NCBI RefSeq assembly: GCF_041224425.1
Contig: NZ_JBGFGL010000068.1
Location: 189,391-253,390, forward strand
Direction: 5' to 3'
Source: Psychroserpens sp041224425
GTDB taxonomy: Bacteria; Bacteroidota; Bacteroidia; Flavobacteriales; Flavobacteriaceae
Length of the DNA: 64,000 nucleotides
In this document: positions 32,620 to 41,638 of the stretch, in pieces
Numbering within the stretch: the stretch's first letter is position 1
How the letters are laid out: every line of letters starts with the position of its first letter
The notes under the pieces: generated by a model
The model's database searches: none
Told to the model about the DNA's origin: nothing
The model's input: only the letters and a program-made list of their open reading frames with translations
Made by a program: the position numbers and the translations under genes

Positions 32620-34557
32620 ATGCAAAATCAAAAGCGAGTTGTCATCGATTATGTGTCTCCGCAAATCAATGGAGGCGAATTTCATATCAAACGCGTCGTC
32701 AACGAAATTATAAACGTAGATGCTCATGTTTTAGTCGATGGTCATGATGTTATTGCAGCTTCAGTTTTATATAAACACGAAACATCTAAAACTTGGAAGG
32801 AAGTCAGAATGCAACTTATTGTTAATGACGAGTGGAAGGCTTCTTTCACGGTTGGAAAACAAGGGTTTTATACTTATAAAGTTGAAGGTTGGGTTGATTA
32901 TGCACTCAATTGGCAGCATGGCATTGAACGTAAGATAGCTGATGGACAACATGTGAAATCAGAATTGCTCGAAGGTGTTCTGTATTTGAAACCTTTACTG
33001 AAAAAAGCTAATGCGACTGAAAAAGCTTACTTAAAATCTTGTATGGAAGCTTTTGAAGATGATGCCCAATATGACAAAGCTATTGCTGAAGCAAAGAGCA
33101 AATCCTTACATAATATCTTTGTGAAATATCCAGAAAAGCATCTAGCAAATACTTCCAAAGACCTTCAGGTCTATGTCGATAGGGAAAAGGCAAGGTTTAG
33201 TACTTGGTATGAGTTTTTTCCACGATCGGCTTCAGAACAAGAAGGGCAACACGGAACATTTAAGGATTGTGAACGCTTATTGCCTAGAATTGCTGAAATG
33301 GGATTCGATACTTTATATTTTCCTCCAATCCATCCTATTGGAGAAGTTAATCGCAAAGGAAAAAATAATACAACTGAGGCGTTAGAAGGAGATGTTGGTT
33401 CTGCTTGGGGAATTGGATCCAAAGCTGGAGGTCATAAAGATATACATCCGCAACTAGGAACCATTGATGATTTTAAAGCTTTAGTTAAAAAAGCAAAAAA
33501 GCAAGGAATTGAAATTGCTATGGACTATGCTTTGCAAGCTGCTCCAGATCATCCTTGGGTGAAATCGCATCCAGAATGGTTTAAATGGCGACCAGATGGA
33601 ACAGTACAATACGCTGAAAATCCGCCAAAAAAATATCAGGACATTTTGCCTATTTATTGGGAAAGTAAAGACTATAAAAATCTTTGGAAGGAATGTCTTG
33701 ACACCATGCTATATTGGATCGATTGCGGAATCAATGTGTTTCGCGTAGATAATCCACATACCAAACCCTATTATTTTTGGAACTGGTTGATTTCCGAAGT
33801 AAAGAAAACCAATCCAGATGTTATTTTTCTAGCAGAAGCCTTTACAAAACCTAAAGTCATGCAGCAGTTAGCCAAACAAGGGTATACACAATCGTATACC
33901 TATTTTACTTGGAGGACTACAAAGCATGAACTTACAGAATATTTAACCGAACTCACTCAAACAGATCAGAGAGAGTATATGCAGCCAAATTTTTGGCCAA
34001 ATACACCTGATATCAATCCGTATCATCTTCAAGGCGCTAATGAAGCGATGCACTTATTGCGTTATGCACTTGCAGCGACCATGAGTTCAAGTATTGGCGT
34101 TTACGGACCAGTTTTCGAGCAAATGATTACTGAGGCGATTCCAGGAAAGGAAGAATACTACATGTCTGAAAAATTTCAAATCAAACATTATGATTGGTTT
34201 AAAGAAAACAAGCTAACCATGCTGATGTCTAAAATCAACCGCATTAGACATGAAAACAAAGCATTACAACAAACCAATAATATCAAGTTTTGCCATATTG
34301 AAAACGATAATCTTATTGCATTCTATAAATGGAATCAAGACAAAACCAATGAATTATTGATCATTATCAGCTTAGATCCATATTATAAACAACAAGGAAC
34401 CGTACAAGTTCCACTTCGAGATCTAGGTGTTCATGAAGGGCATCAATTAATGATGGCAGATTTGGTGACTGGCAGTAGTTATAATTGGTATCAAGAATGG
34501 AATTATGTGGAATTGCACCCAGCACTTCCTTTTCATATTTTTAAGATAAATAAGTAA
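32620..34557 (+). CDS. glgE: Alpha-1,4-glucan:maltose-1-phosphate maltosyltransferase
   Basis: A 645-residue GH13_3 enzyme that transfers maltosyl units from maltose-1-phosphate onto alpha-1,4-glucan. The N-terminal part (about 1-180) has beta-sandwich and helical-insert regions typical of GlgE. The catalytic barrel starts near WYEFFPRS. Three carboxylates are placed as in characterised GlgE: D377 in RVDNPHTKP, E406 in LAEAFTKP and D464 in NTPDINPY. Their spacing (29 and 58 residues) is close to that of the Streptomyces enzyme. It lies one base upstream of the maltokinase gene and in the same run as glgB, giving a full maltose-1-phosphate route. Confidence 0.93.
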   Translation: MQNQKRVVIDYVSPQINGGEFHIKRVVNEIINVDAHVLVDGHDVIAASVLYKHETSKTWKEVRMQLIVNDEWKASFTVGKQGFYTYKVEGWVDYALNWQHGIERKIADGQHVKSELLEGVLYLKPLLKKANATEKAYLKSCMEAFEDDAQYDKAIAEAKSKSLHNIFVKYPEKHLANTSKDLQVYVDREKARFSTWYEFFPRSASEQEGQHGTFKDCERLLPRIAEMGFDTLYFPPIHPIGEVNRKGKNNTTEALEGDVGSAWGIGSKAGGHKDIHPQLGTIDDFKALVKKAKKQGIEIAMDYALQAAPDHPWVKSHPEWFKWRPDGTVQYAENPPKKYQDILPIYWESKDYKNLWKECLDTMLYWIDCGINVFRVDNPHTKPYYFWNWLISEVKKTNPDVIFLAEAFTKPKVMQQLAKQGYTQSYTYFTWRTTKHELTEYLTELTQTDQREYMQPNFWPNTPDINPYHLQGANEAMHLLRYALAATMSSSIGVYGPVFEQMITEAIPGKEEYYMSEKFQIKHYDWFKENKLTMLMSKINRIRHENKALQQTNNIKFCHIENDNLIAFYKWNQDKTNELLIIISLDPYYKQQGTVQVPLRDLGVHEGHQLMMADLVTGSSYNWYQEWNYVELHPALPFHIFKINK

Positions 34558-34558
34558 A

Positions 34559-36190
34559 ATGGCCAAGAAAGGAACGAAAAAATTGAGTTTACATCCACCT
34601 TACAATTTCAATGAAACTTGGGAGGAATTGTTGGATAACAAGGATTTCGTTAAGGTTTTTTTGTCAGATGTATTAGAAGACTATATCAAGAAACAACGTT
34701 GGTATGGTGGAAAAGCAAGTACCTTAAAGTATATCGAATTAGCTGAATATTTTAGAATTCAGCAAAATGAGGAGGTCTATTATGGCTTAATCTTGGAGGT
34801 TAATTTTGATGAAGCTTTTTATCAGCACTACTTTTTGCCAATCGCTTTTGTTTCCGATGAAAATTTTGCTCAAGAAAATCGCATATTGCCTATTAGCATT
34901 CAAAACCAAAACGGATTTATTATTGATGCCATTCATTTGGAAGCATTCCGTAAAGTGGTTTTTGAGCGTATTTTGAATGCATTGCCTAAAGATAAAACTA
35001 AAGTACGTTATCACAGAAGCGAACTGTTTAAAGGTTGCCAATATGAATCCTCTCGTTTTATGGGATTGGAGCAGAGTAACACGTCTATTGTGTACAATGA
35101 AAAATATGTTTTGAAATTTTTCAGACGTATCTATGCCGATCGAAATCCAGATTATGAAATGAGCCGCTTTCTTTCCGAAAAGAAAGAATTCAAGAATACG
35201 CCAGCCTACTTGGGAAGTGTTCAAATTAAAGATAGTGATGATCTTAACATTACCATTGCCTTAATGCAGGAAATGGTTGAAAATGAAGGCGATGCTTGGG
35301 AATATATGCTAAAGGAATTACACAAGGTCTTTTCGAATTTGGAATACAAGAATGTTAACATTAATAAACTTCCCAGAACGGAAGATTATGGTCGATTGAA
35401 CATTACCGATGTTCCTCCAGTTATTATTGATTGGGTTGGGTTAAATTTATTTTTGAAGGTACAAACGTTAGCTAAACGTACAGCCGAAATGCACATCGCT
35501 TTGGGAAGTGAATTTGAAGACAATTCATTTACACCACAGCGTTTTAATGGTGACTATACTGTTTGGTTGAAAAACAGGATGCTGTATCAATTTCAAAATC
35601 GATTAAATACCATTGAAAATAATCTTAGCAAATTAGATGGTTTGGCTTTAGATTTGGCGCATGAGTTTTTAGAGCGTAAAAATGAAATCCGTAAGCGCTT
35701 TGTCAACTTTGATTGGACCAAATTGAAAAGTGAACGTATTCGCGTGCATGGCGATTATCACCTTGGACAAATATTGGTTAAGAATGATGATTTTTACATT
35801 CTTGATTTTGAAGGTGAGCCAGAAAGTACTATTCGAGACCGAAAAGTGAAACAACCACCATTGAAAGATGTGGCTGGACTTTTTAGATCCTTCCATTACG
35901 CCATTTATGCTACGATTTTTAATAATATAGACTTGTATAAACAGGAACAATCCCAATTGTTTGAAGCAGGAGAAATACTTTATCAATATTTCAAAGGGGT
36001 CTTTTTAGGTACCTATATTATTGAAATCCAAAATGCAAATATCAACATTGGTTACCATCAAGAACGTATCTTTCTTTTAAAATATTCACTGCTGGAAAAA
36101 GCAGTTTATGAATTAGGTTACGAACTTAATTCGCGTCCGCGTTGGGCAGTCATCCCTTTAAAGGGAATCTCTAATATCATTAATAATTAA
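34559..36190 (+). CDS. mak: Maltokinase (Pep2/Mak-type)
   Basis: A 543-residue kinase that phosphorylates maltose to maltose-1-phosphate with ATP. The N-terminal cap has QRWYGGKAST, a signature of maltokinases. The kinase core resembles aminoglycoside phosphotransferases: HGDYHLGQ holds the catalytic D399, and LDFEGEP holds the magnesium ligand D416. In many bacteria this domain is fused to trehalose synthase TreS; here it is free-standing and no treS gene is in the window. Its source of maltose could be TreS elsewhere, uptake, or glucan turnover. It starts one base after the glgE stop and ends two bases before glgB, so the three are surely co-translated. Confidence 0.9.
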   Translation: MAKKGTKKLSLHPPYNFNETWEELLDNKDFVKVFLSDVLEDYIKKQRWYGGKASTLKYIELAEYFRIQQNEEVYYGLILEVNFDEAFYQHYFLPIAFVSDENFAQENRILPISIQNQNGFIIDAIHLEAFRKVVFERILNALPKDKTKVRYHRSELFKGCQYESSRFMGLEQSNTSIVYNEKYVLKFFRRIYADRNPDYEMSRFLSEKKEFKNTPAYLGSVQIKDSDDLNITIALMQEMVENEGDAWEYMLKELHKVFSNLEYKNVNINKLPRTEDYGRLNITDVPPVIIDWVGLNLFLKVQTLAKRTAEMHIALGSEFEDNSFTPQRFNGDYTVWLKNRMLYQFQNRLNTIENNLSKLDGLALDLAHEFLERKNEIRKRFVNFDWTKLKSERIRVHGDYHLGQILVKNDDFYILDFEGEPESTIRDRKVKQPPLKDVAGLFRSFHYAIYATIFNNIDLYKQEQSQLFEAGEILYQYFKGVFLGTYIIEIQNANINIGYHQERIFLLKYSLLEKAVYELGYELNSRPRWAVIPLKGISNIINN

Positions 36191-36192
36191 TT

Positions 36193-38100
36193 ATGGCAGA
36201 AGTAATTGCACATAGCTTGTTTACAGAGTTTGATATCAATCTTTTTAAATCAGGCAAACACTATAAGTTGTATGAGAAATTTGGTTCCCATGTATTAACA
36301 TTAGATGGTGTTGAAGGCACCTATTTTGCAGTTTGGGCTCCAAGTGCAAAACAAGTTTCTGTTGTAGGTGATTTCAATTTTTGGGTTGAAGGTACACATC
36401 AATTGAATGTAAGATGGGATTCCAGTGGAATTTGGGAAGGTTTCATTCCAGGAGCTGGAAAAGGCAGTAAATACAAGTATAAAATCCATAGTAACCATAG
36501 GGATATTAAAACCGAAAAGGCAGATCCTTATGCAAGGCGATGCGAGCATCCTCCTCATACAGCTTCCATAGTTTGGGATGAACCTTATGAATGGAAGGAT
36601 TCCAAATGGATGAAATCAAGACAAAAGCACAACGCATTAGACGCACCTTTTTCAGTTTATGAAGTCCATTTAGGATCTTGGCGCAAAAAGATTGAGGAAA
36701 ACCGTTATCTGTCCTATGTGGAACTGTCTGATGAATTGGTGAGCTATGTCAAGGAGATGAATTTTACGCATGTCGAGTTAATGCCAATTATGGAATATCC
36801 TTACGATCCAAGTTGGGGTTATCAATTGACTGGTTATTTCGCTCCAACCTCACGATTTGGTTATCCTGAAGAGTTTAAACTTTTGGTTGATAAACTACAT
36901 CAAAATGGTATTGGGATTATTTTGGATTGGGTACCGTCGCATTTTCCTGAAGATGCTCACGGACTCGGGTTTTTCGATGGATCGCATCTGTACGAACATC
37001 CAGATCCTAGAAAAGGCTATCACAACGATTGGAAAAGCTTGATTTTTAATTATGGTCGAAATGAGGTCAAATCCTTTTTGATAAGTAATGCCTTGTTTTG
37101 GCTTGATCAATACCACGCAGATGGTTTGCGTGTTGATGCTGTTGCTTCAATGTTATTTTTGGATTATTCAAGGGAAGATGGTCAGTGGGAACCAAATATG
37201 TATGGTGGAAGGGAAAACCTGGAAGCCATTGCCTTTATGCGTGAACTGAATGAAGCCGTTTATTCAGCCTTTCCTGATGTGCAAACCATTGCTGAGGAAT
37301 CTACAGCATTTCCAATGGTCTCTAAACCAACGTTTATGGGTGGATTGGGATTTGGTATGAAGTGGATGATGGGTTGGATGCATGACACCTTGCAATATTT
37401 TGCCAAAGAGCCTATCTATAGAAAACACCATCAAAACGATTTAACCTTCAGTATGACCTATGCCTTTACTGAAAACTTTATGTTGCCCTTAAGTCATGAC
37501 GAGGTCGTTTATGGAAAGAAATCGATTTTGGGTCGAATGCCAGGTGATGAATGGCAGCGTTTTGCCAACTTAAGAGTGCTTTATAGCTATATGTTTACAC
37601 ATCCTGGAACGAATTTATTATTCCAAGGTGCAGAATTTGGTCAAAGTGAGGAATGGAACTTTCAAGAAAGTATAGATTGGCATTTATTGCAGTATGAGCC
37701 ACATAAGGGAATACAGGAACTTATTAAGGATTTGAACAAGTTGTATAAAAAAGAACCAGCATTATACCAAAAGCAATTTTCAGGAGAAGGTTTTGAATGG
37801 ATCGATTACAATGATGCAGAAAACTCAATGTTTGTGTATATCAGACATGGCGAAGACAAAAAGGATGATCTTATTGTGGTTTGCAACATGACGCCAGTTC
37901 CAAAAGATACCTATAGACTTGGTTTGCCAAAAGCTGGAAAAATAAAGCAAGTTTTCAATAGTGATCTTAAAAAGTATTTTGGAACAGGGAAATATAAGAA
38001 TACTACCATTTCTTCCGAAGAAAAACCATGGCAGTTTAGGGATTTTTCAGCAGTGGTCAAAGTTCCTCCTTTGGGAGTTATCATGTTTAAATTCGCATAG
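36193..38100 (+). CDS. glgB: 1,4-alpha-glucan branching enzyme
   Basis: A 635-residue GH13_9 enzyme that makes alpha-1,6 branches. A CBM48 domain (about residues 30-130) contains TYFAVWAPSAKQVSVVGDFNFW. The barrel carries D315 in LRVDAVA as nucleophile, E368 in IAEES as acid/base and D436 in SHDEVVYGKKS; the spacings of 53 and 68 residues equal those of E. coli GlgB. The C-terminal beta domain is complete. The first N-terminal module of longer GlgB proteins is absent, a common short form. It closes the tightly packed glgE-mak-glgB block; a strong stem-loop lies 50 bases downstream. Confidence 0.95.
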   Translation: MAEVIAHSLFTEFDINLFKSGKHYKLYEKFGSHVLTLDGVEGTYFAVWAPSAKQVSVVGDFNFWVEGTHQLNVRWDSSGIWEGFIPGAGKGSKYKYKIHSNHRDIKTEKADPYARRCEHPPHTASIVWDEPYEWKDSKWMKSRQKHNALDAPFSVYEVHLGSWRKKIEENRYLSYVELSDELVSYVKEMNFTHVELMPIMEYPYDPSWGYQLTGYFAPTSRFGYPEEFKLLVDKLHQNGIGIILDWVPSHFPEDAHGLGFFDGSHLYEHPDPRKGYHNDWKSLIFNYGRNEVKSFLISNALFWLDQYHADGLRVDAVASMLFLDYSREDGQWEPNMYGGRENLEAIAFMRELNEAVYSAFPDVQTIAEESTAFPMVSKPTFMGGLGFGMKWMMGWMHDTLQYFAKEPIYRKHHQNDLTFSMTYAFTENFMLPLSHDEVVYGKKSILGRMPGDEWQRFANLRVLYSYMFTHPGTNLLFQGAEFGQSEEWNFQESIDWHLLQYEPHKGIQELIKDLNKLYKKEPALYQKQFSGEGFEWIDYNDAENSMFVYIRHGEDKKDDLIVVCNMTPVPKDTYRLGLPKAGKIKQVFNSDLKKYFGTGKYKNTTISSEEKPWQFRDFSAVVKVPPLGVIMFKFA

Positions 38101-38148
38101 CAACTGTATCAATAAGGTCTAATCATCTTATTAGAATTGAGCGAAAAC

Positions 38149-38182
38149 GTTATAGTTAATAAGTCCTTATAATAACTATAGC
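38149..38182 (+). promoter_or_regulatory. Stem-loop between glgB and the GH31 gene
   Basis: GTTATAGTTA (38149-38158) pairs with TAACTATAGC (38173-38182) over 10 positions (one G-T). An inner ATAAG/CTTAT stem and an AA bulge on the 3' side complete it. A T-run begins six bases later. It could be a weak terminator for the glg operon or an operator or leader for the GH31 gene; AT-rich pairing makes a terminator less certain. Confidence 0.45.
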
Positions 38183-38243
38183 CCAATCTTTTTTTGCGTT
38201 TGTTTTTTGTGTTTTTTTACAGATGTTTTTCTAAAATCATCTT

Positions 38244-40652
38244 ATGATTATAAATACCGAATTAGAACAAAAAGGGAATCTGTTTCCTTCCAAAGTTATC
38301 GGCTTTAAAAAAGATGTCGATACCCTATATTTTTCAACCGATAATGATGTTATTCTTCAGCTTACAGTGTTAAGGGATAGTGTGCTTCGTTTCCGTTATA
38401 CAACTACTGGAACTTTCGAAAATGATTTTTCTTATGCCATTACTAAATATGCGAGTACAGGATACAATCATTTATCCATAGAAGAAGAGGATACTTTTTA
38501 TAAGATAACGACTTCCAAACTGATTTGTCACATTTCTAAAGACGATTTAAAAGTATCATTATACGATGTCAAGGATAATGAATTGATTAGTCAAGATGAA
38601 GCTGGATTCCATTGGGAAGAAAGCTATGAGTTTGGAGGTAATATTGTCAAAATGAGCAAGGTTTCACATGATGGGGAAAGCTACTATGGTTTAGGTGATA
38701 AGCCTAATCACCTCAACATGAAAGGGCGTCGGTATCAAAATTGGGTAACCGATTCTTATGCCTACGGAAAAGATACCGATCCAATTTATAAGGCGATTCC
38801 ATTTTATACAGGGCTTCATAATAAAAAAGCATATGGAGTTTTCTTTGATAATACATTCAGAAGTTTTTTTGATTTTTCCAACGAAAGGCGAAATGTTACC
38901 AGTTTTTGGGCAGATGGAGGTGAGATGAATTATTACTTTATCTATGGTCCTCAAATGGAAGATGTCATCGAAAGTTATACAGATCTTACAGGAAAACCAC
39001 ATCAATTACCACCACTTTGGGCATTGGGCTACCATCAATGTAAATGGAGTTATTATCCAGAAAGTAAAGTAAAGGAAATCACGTCTACTTTCAGAAAACT
39101 AAAGATTCCTTGTGATGCTATTTATTTGGATATTGATTATATGGACGGATTTCGATGCTTCACATGGAACAAAGAATACTTTCCAGATCCAAAACGAATG
39201 GTCAAGGAATTGGCTGATGATGGCTTTAAGACTGTTGCTATAATCGATCCTGGAATTAAAATAGACAAAGATTACTCTGTTTTTATGGAGGCACTTGAAA
39301 ATGATTATTTCTGTAAGCGTGCCGATGGACCATATATGAAAGGAAAAGTATGGCCTGGTGAATGTTACTTTCCAGATTTTACAAATCCTGAAGTAAGAGA
39401 TTGGTGGTCTGGATTGTTTAAGGAACTTATTGAAGAAATTGGTATTAAAGGGGTTTGGAACGATATGAATGAACCTGCAGTCATGGAAGTCCCTAACAAA
39501 ACATTCCCTGACGATGTACGACATGATTATGATGGCAATCATTGTAGTCATAGAAAAGCTCATAACATCTATGGAATGCAAATGGCAAGAGCGACGTATC
39601 AAGGACTAAAAAAATACGCGTATCCAAAACGTCCATTTGTCATAACTAGAGCTGCTTATTCAGGAACACAACGTTATACGTCAACTTGGACTGGTGATAA
39701 TGTGGCTACTTGGGAACATTTATGGATTGCCAACGTGCAAGCGCAGCGCATGGCTATGTCTGGTTTTAGTTTTGCCGGAAGTGATATTGGAGGTTTTGCT
39801 GAACAACCTCAAGGCGAATTATTCACAAGATGGATCCAACTTGGTGTGTTTCATCCGTTTTGTAGAGTACACTCCTCAGGAGATCATGGCGATCAGGAAC
39901 CTTGGGCATTTGATGAAGACGTAACAGATATTGTTAGAAAGTTTATTGAACTACGCTATCAATTGCTACCATATTTATACACAGCGTTTTGGCATCATAT
40001 TGATCACGGAAAACCAATTTTGAAATCTTTGGTGCTTTACGATCAAGAAGATGTGCAGACACATTATAGAACCGATGAGTTTGTGTTTGGAGATAATATT
40101 TTGGTTTGCCCAATTCTTGAACCTAATGCCAGAGGACGACGTATGTATATTCCTCGTGGAAATTGGTATGATTACTGGAACAAAGCACTTATTAAAGGTG
40201 GAAAAGAAATTTGGGTAGATGCTGATATTGACAGCATGCCAATTTTTGTGGAAGAAGGTGCCATAATTCCAAAATATCCAATTCAACAATATGTAGACGA
40301 ATTAGATATTGAGGAAGTGACTTTGGATGTATATTATAAAGACGGAAGAAAAGACTCTACACTTTTTGATGATGCCGAAGATGGCTATGATTATACAAAA
40401 GGGCGTTATAGTTTGCGAACCTTCAAGTTGAGAGGTAAAGAAAATAATGAGTTGATCATCCAACAGCACAAAGAAGGTAAATATACCACCAAGTACACTA
40501 CCTTTAAGTTGAATATTTACGGACTGCCATTTGATATCACTGAAATTCAAATCGATAATGAAGTAATTGACCTTAACAGAATGACTACTAATGGTTATTC
40601 CAGCATCGTTGTTGATAAAGACTTTTCAGAGTTGCATATTATTGGTAAATAA
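38244..40652 (+). CDS. Glycoside hydrolase family 31 alpha-glucosidase
   Basis: An 802-residue GH31 enzyme. The N-terminal beta-sandwich (about 1-240) carries SYYGLGDKPNHLN, and the barrel contains ALGYHQCKWSYYPES. The nucleophile is D407 in WNDMNEP, and the acid/base aspartate is D514 in GSDIGGF. The C-terminal beta domains follow normally. There is no signal peptide, so it acts in the cytosol. Family members release glucose from the non-reducing ends of alpha-glucosides. Position after glgB suggests turnover of the glucan or of maltose, and could supply or drain the maltokinase substrate. The 143-base gap with a stem-loop suggests partly separate expression. Confidence 0.92.
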   Translation: MIINTELEQKGNLFPSKVIGFKKDVDTLYFSTDNDVILQLTVLRDSVLRFRYTTTGTFENDFSYAITKYASTGYNHLSIEEEDTFYKITTSKLICHISKDDLKVSLYDVKDNELISQDEAGFHWEESYEFGGNIVKMSKVSHDGESYYGLGDKPNHLNMKGRRYQNWVTDSYAYGKDTDPIYKAIPFYTGLHNKKAYGVFFDNTFRSFFDFSNERRNVTSFWADGGEMNYYFIYGPQMEDVIESYTDLTGKPHQLPPLWALGYHQCKWSYYPESKVKEITSTFRKLKIPCDAIYLDIDYMDGFRCFTWNKEYFPDPKRMVKELADDGFKTVAIIDPGIKIDKDYSVFMEALENDYFCKRADGPYMKGKVWPGECYFPDFTNPEVRDWWSGLFKELIEEIGIKGVWNDMNEPAVMEVPNKTFPDDVRHDYDGNHCSHRKAHNIYGMQMARATYQGLKKYAYPKRPFVITRAAYSGTQRYTSTWTGDNVATWEHLWIANVQAQRMAMSGFSFAGSDIGGFAEQPQGELFTRWIQLGVFHPFCRVHSSGDHGDQEPWAFDEDVTDIVRKFIELRYQLLPYLYTAFWHHIDHGKPILKSLVLYDQEDVQTHYRTDEFVFGDNILVCPILEPNARGRRMYIPRGNWYDYWNKALIKGGKEIWVDADIDSMPIFVEEGAIIPKYPIQQYVDELDIEEVTLDVYYKDGRKDSTLFDDAEDGYDYTKGRYSLRTFKLRGKENNELIIQQHKEGKYTTKYTTFKLNIYGLPFDITEIQIDNEVIDLNRMTTNGYSSIVVDKDFSELHIIGK

Positions 40653-40748
40653 ATAGTGTTTTGAATTTGTGACCAATTAATTAGTGTTTGTGTCAAATAA
40701 TGCGGAACGATTTTTGTAAATTTATAATATCATATAAAAACAATTCTT

Positions 40749-41579
40749 ATGAAATTTAAGAACACTATTGTAGCTTGTGGGACTTTGCTTTTATTCTTAT
40801 CCTGCGCTACTAATCCATTTACAGGGAATAAAACCTTGGCGTTTGTTTCCAATGACCAATTATTTCCTTCAGCATTTGCTCAATACGATCAGTTTTTGTC
40901 TGAAAACAAAGTTGTTACTGGTACTTCTGATTCAGAAATGATAAAACGTGTTGGTCAGCGTATTGCAGTTGCTGCTGAACGTTGGCTGAATGCTAATGGA
41001 CATCAAGGGTATTTAGACGATTATAAATGGGAATATAACCTAGTAGATGACAAGACTGTTAACGCTTGGTGTATGCCTGGAGGAAAAATTGTATTCTATA
41101 CAGGAATACTTCCAATAGCGCAAAATGAAACAGGTATTGCTGCCATCATGGGACATGAAGTGGCACATGCTTTAGCAAATCACGGACAACAACGTATGAG
41201 TGCTGCATACATTCAACAAGGTTTGGCTGTTGCTGGAAATATAGCTATCAAAGATGAGCAAACACGTGGTATTTTTAACCAGTCTTATGGCATTGGTTCC
41301 AATGTGTTAGGTATGTTACCATTTAGTAGAAGTCATGAATCACAGGCTGATGAAATTGGATTGACATTGATGGCTGTTGCTGGTTACAATCCTGATGAGG
41401 CTGCTGAACTCTGGAAACGAATGAAAGCTAATAGTGGAGGAGAAGCACCACCAGAGTTTTTAAGCACACACCCTTCTAATGATACACGTATTGAAAATTT
41501 ACAGGGATGGGCACCAAAAGCTAAAGCTGAAGCTAAAAAATTTGGTATTACGTCGTTTAGACCTCTAGGTGAATTTTAA
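40749..41579 (+). CDS. M48 family metallopeptidase, lipoprotein
   Basis: A 276-residue zinc peptidase of the M48C (LoiP/BepA/Oma1-like) group. A lipoprotein signal ends at LFLSC (C19), so it is anchored in the periplasm or outer membrane. The HEVAHALANH motif gives H136, E137 and H140, and the third zinc ligand is the glutamate of ESQADEIG. NAWCMPGGKIVFYTG upstream is also family-typical. Relatives degrade misfolded outer-membrane proteins. It is monocistronic: a possible promoter (TTG at 40688, GATTTTTG at 40709-40716, 18-base spacing) lies upstream, and a strong terminator follows at 41610-41638. Confidence 0.9.
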   Translation: MKFKNTIVACGTLLLFLSCATNPFTGNKTLAFVSNDQLFPSAFAQYDQFLSENKVVTGTSDSEMIKRVGQRIAVAAERWLNANGHQGYLDDYKWEYNLVDDKTVNAWCMPGGKIVFYTGILPIAQNETGIAAIMGHEVAHALANHGQQRMSAAYIQQGLAVAGNIAIKDEQTRGIFNQSYGIGSNVLGMLPFSRSHESQADEIGLTLMAVAGYNPDEAAELWKRMKANSGGEAPPEFLSTHPSNDTRIENLQGWAPKAKAEAKKFGITSFRPLGEF

Positions 41580-41609
41580 TATTCAGTTTACAAAAAAAAT
41601 GTATTTTAG

Positions 41610-41638
41610 AAGCTGCTTACTTAAAAGCAGCTTTTTTT
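41610..41638 (+). terminator. Terminator of the M48 gene abutting the MFS start codon
   Basis: Stem AAGCTGCTT (41610-41618) / AAGCAGCTT (41625-41633) with a six-base loop and a T tract running to 41638. The next gene's ATG is at 41639, leaving no space for a separate leader. Confidence 0.85.
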
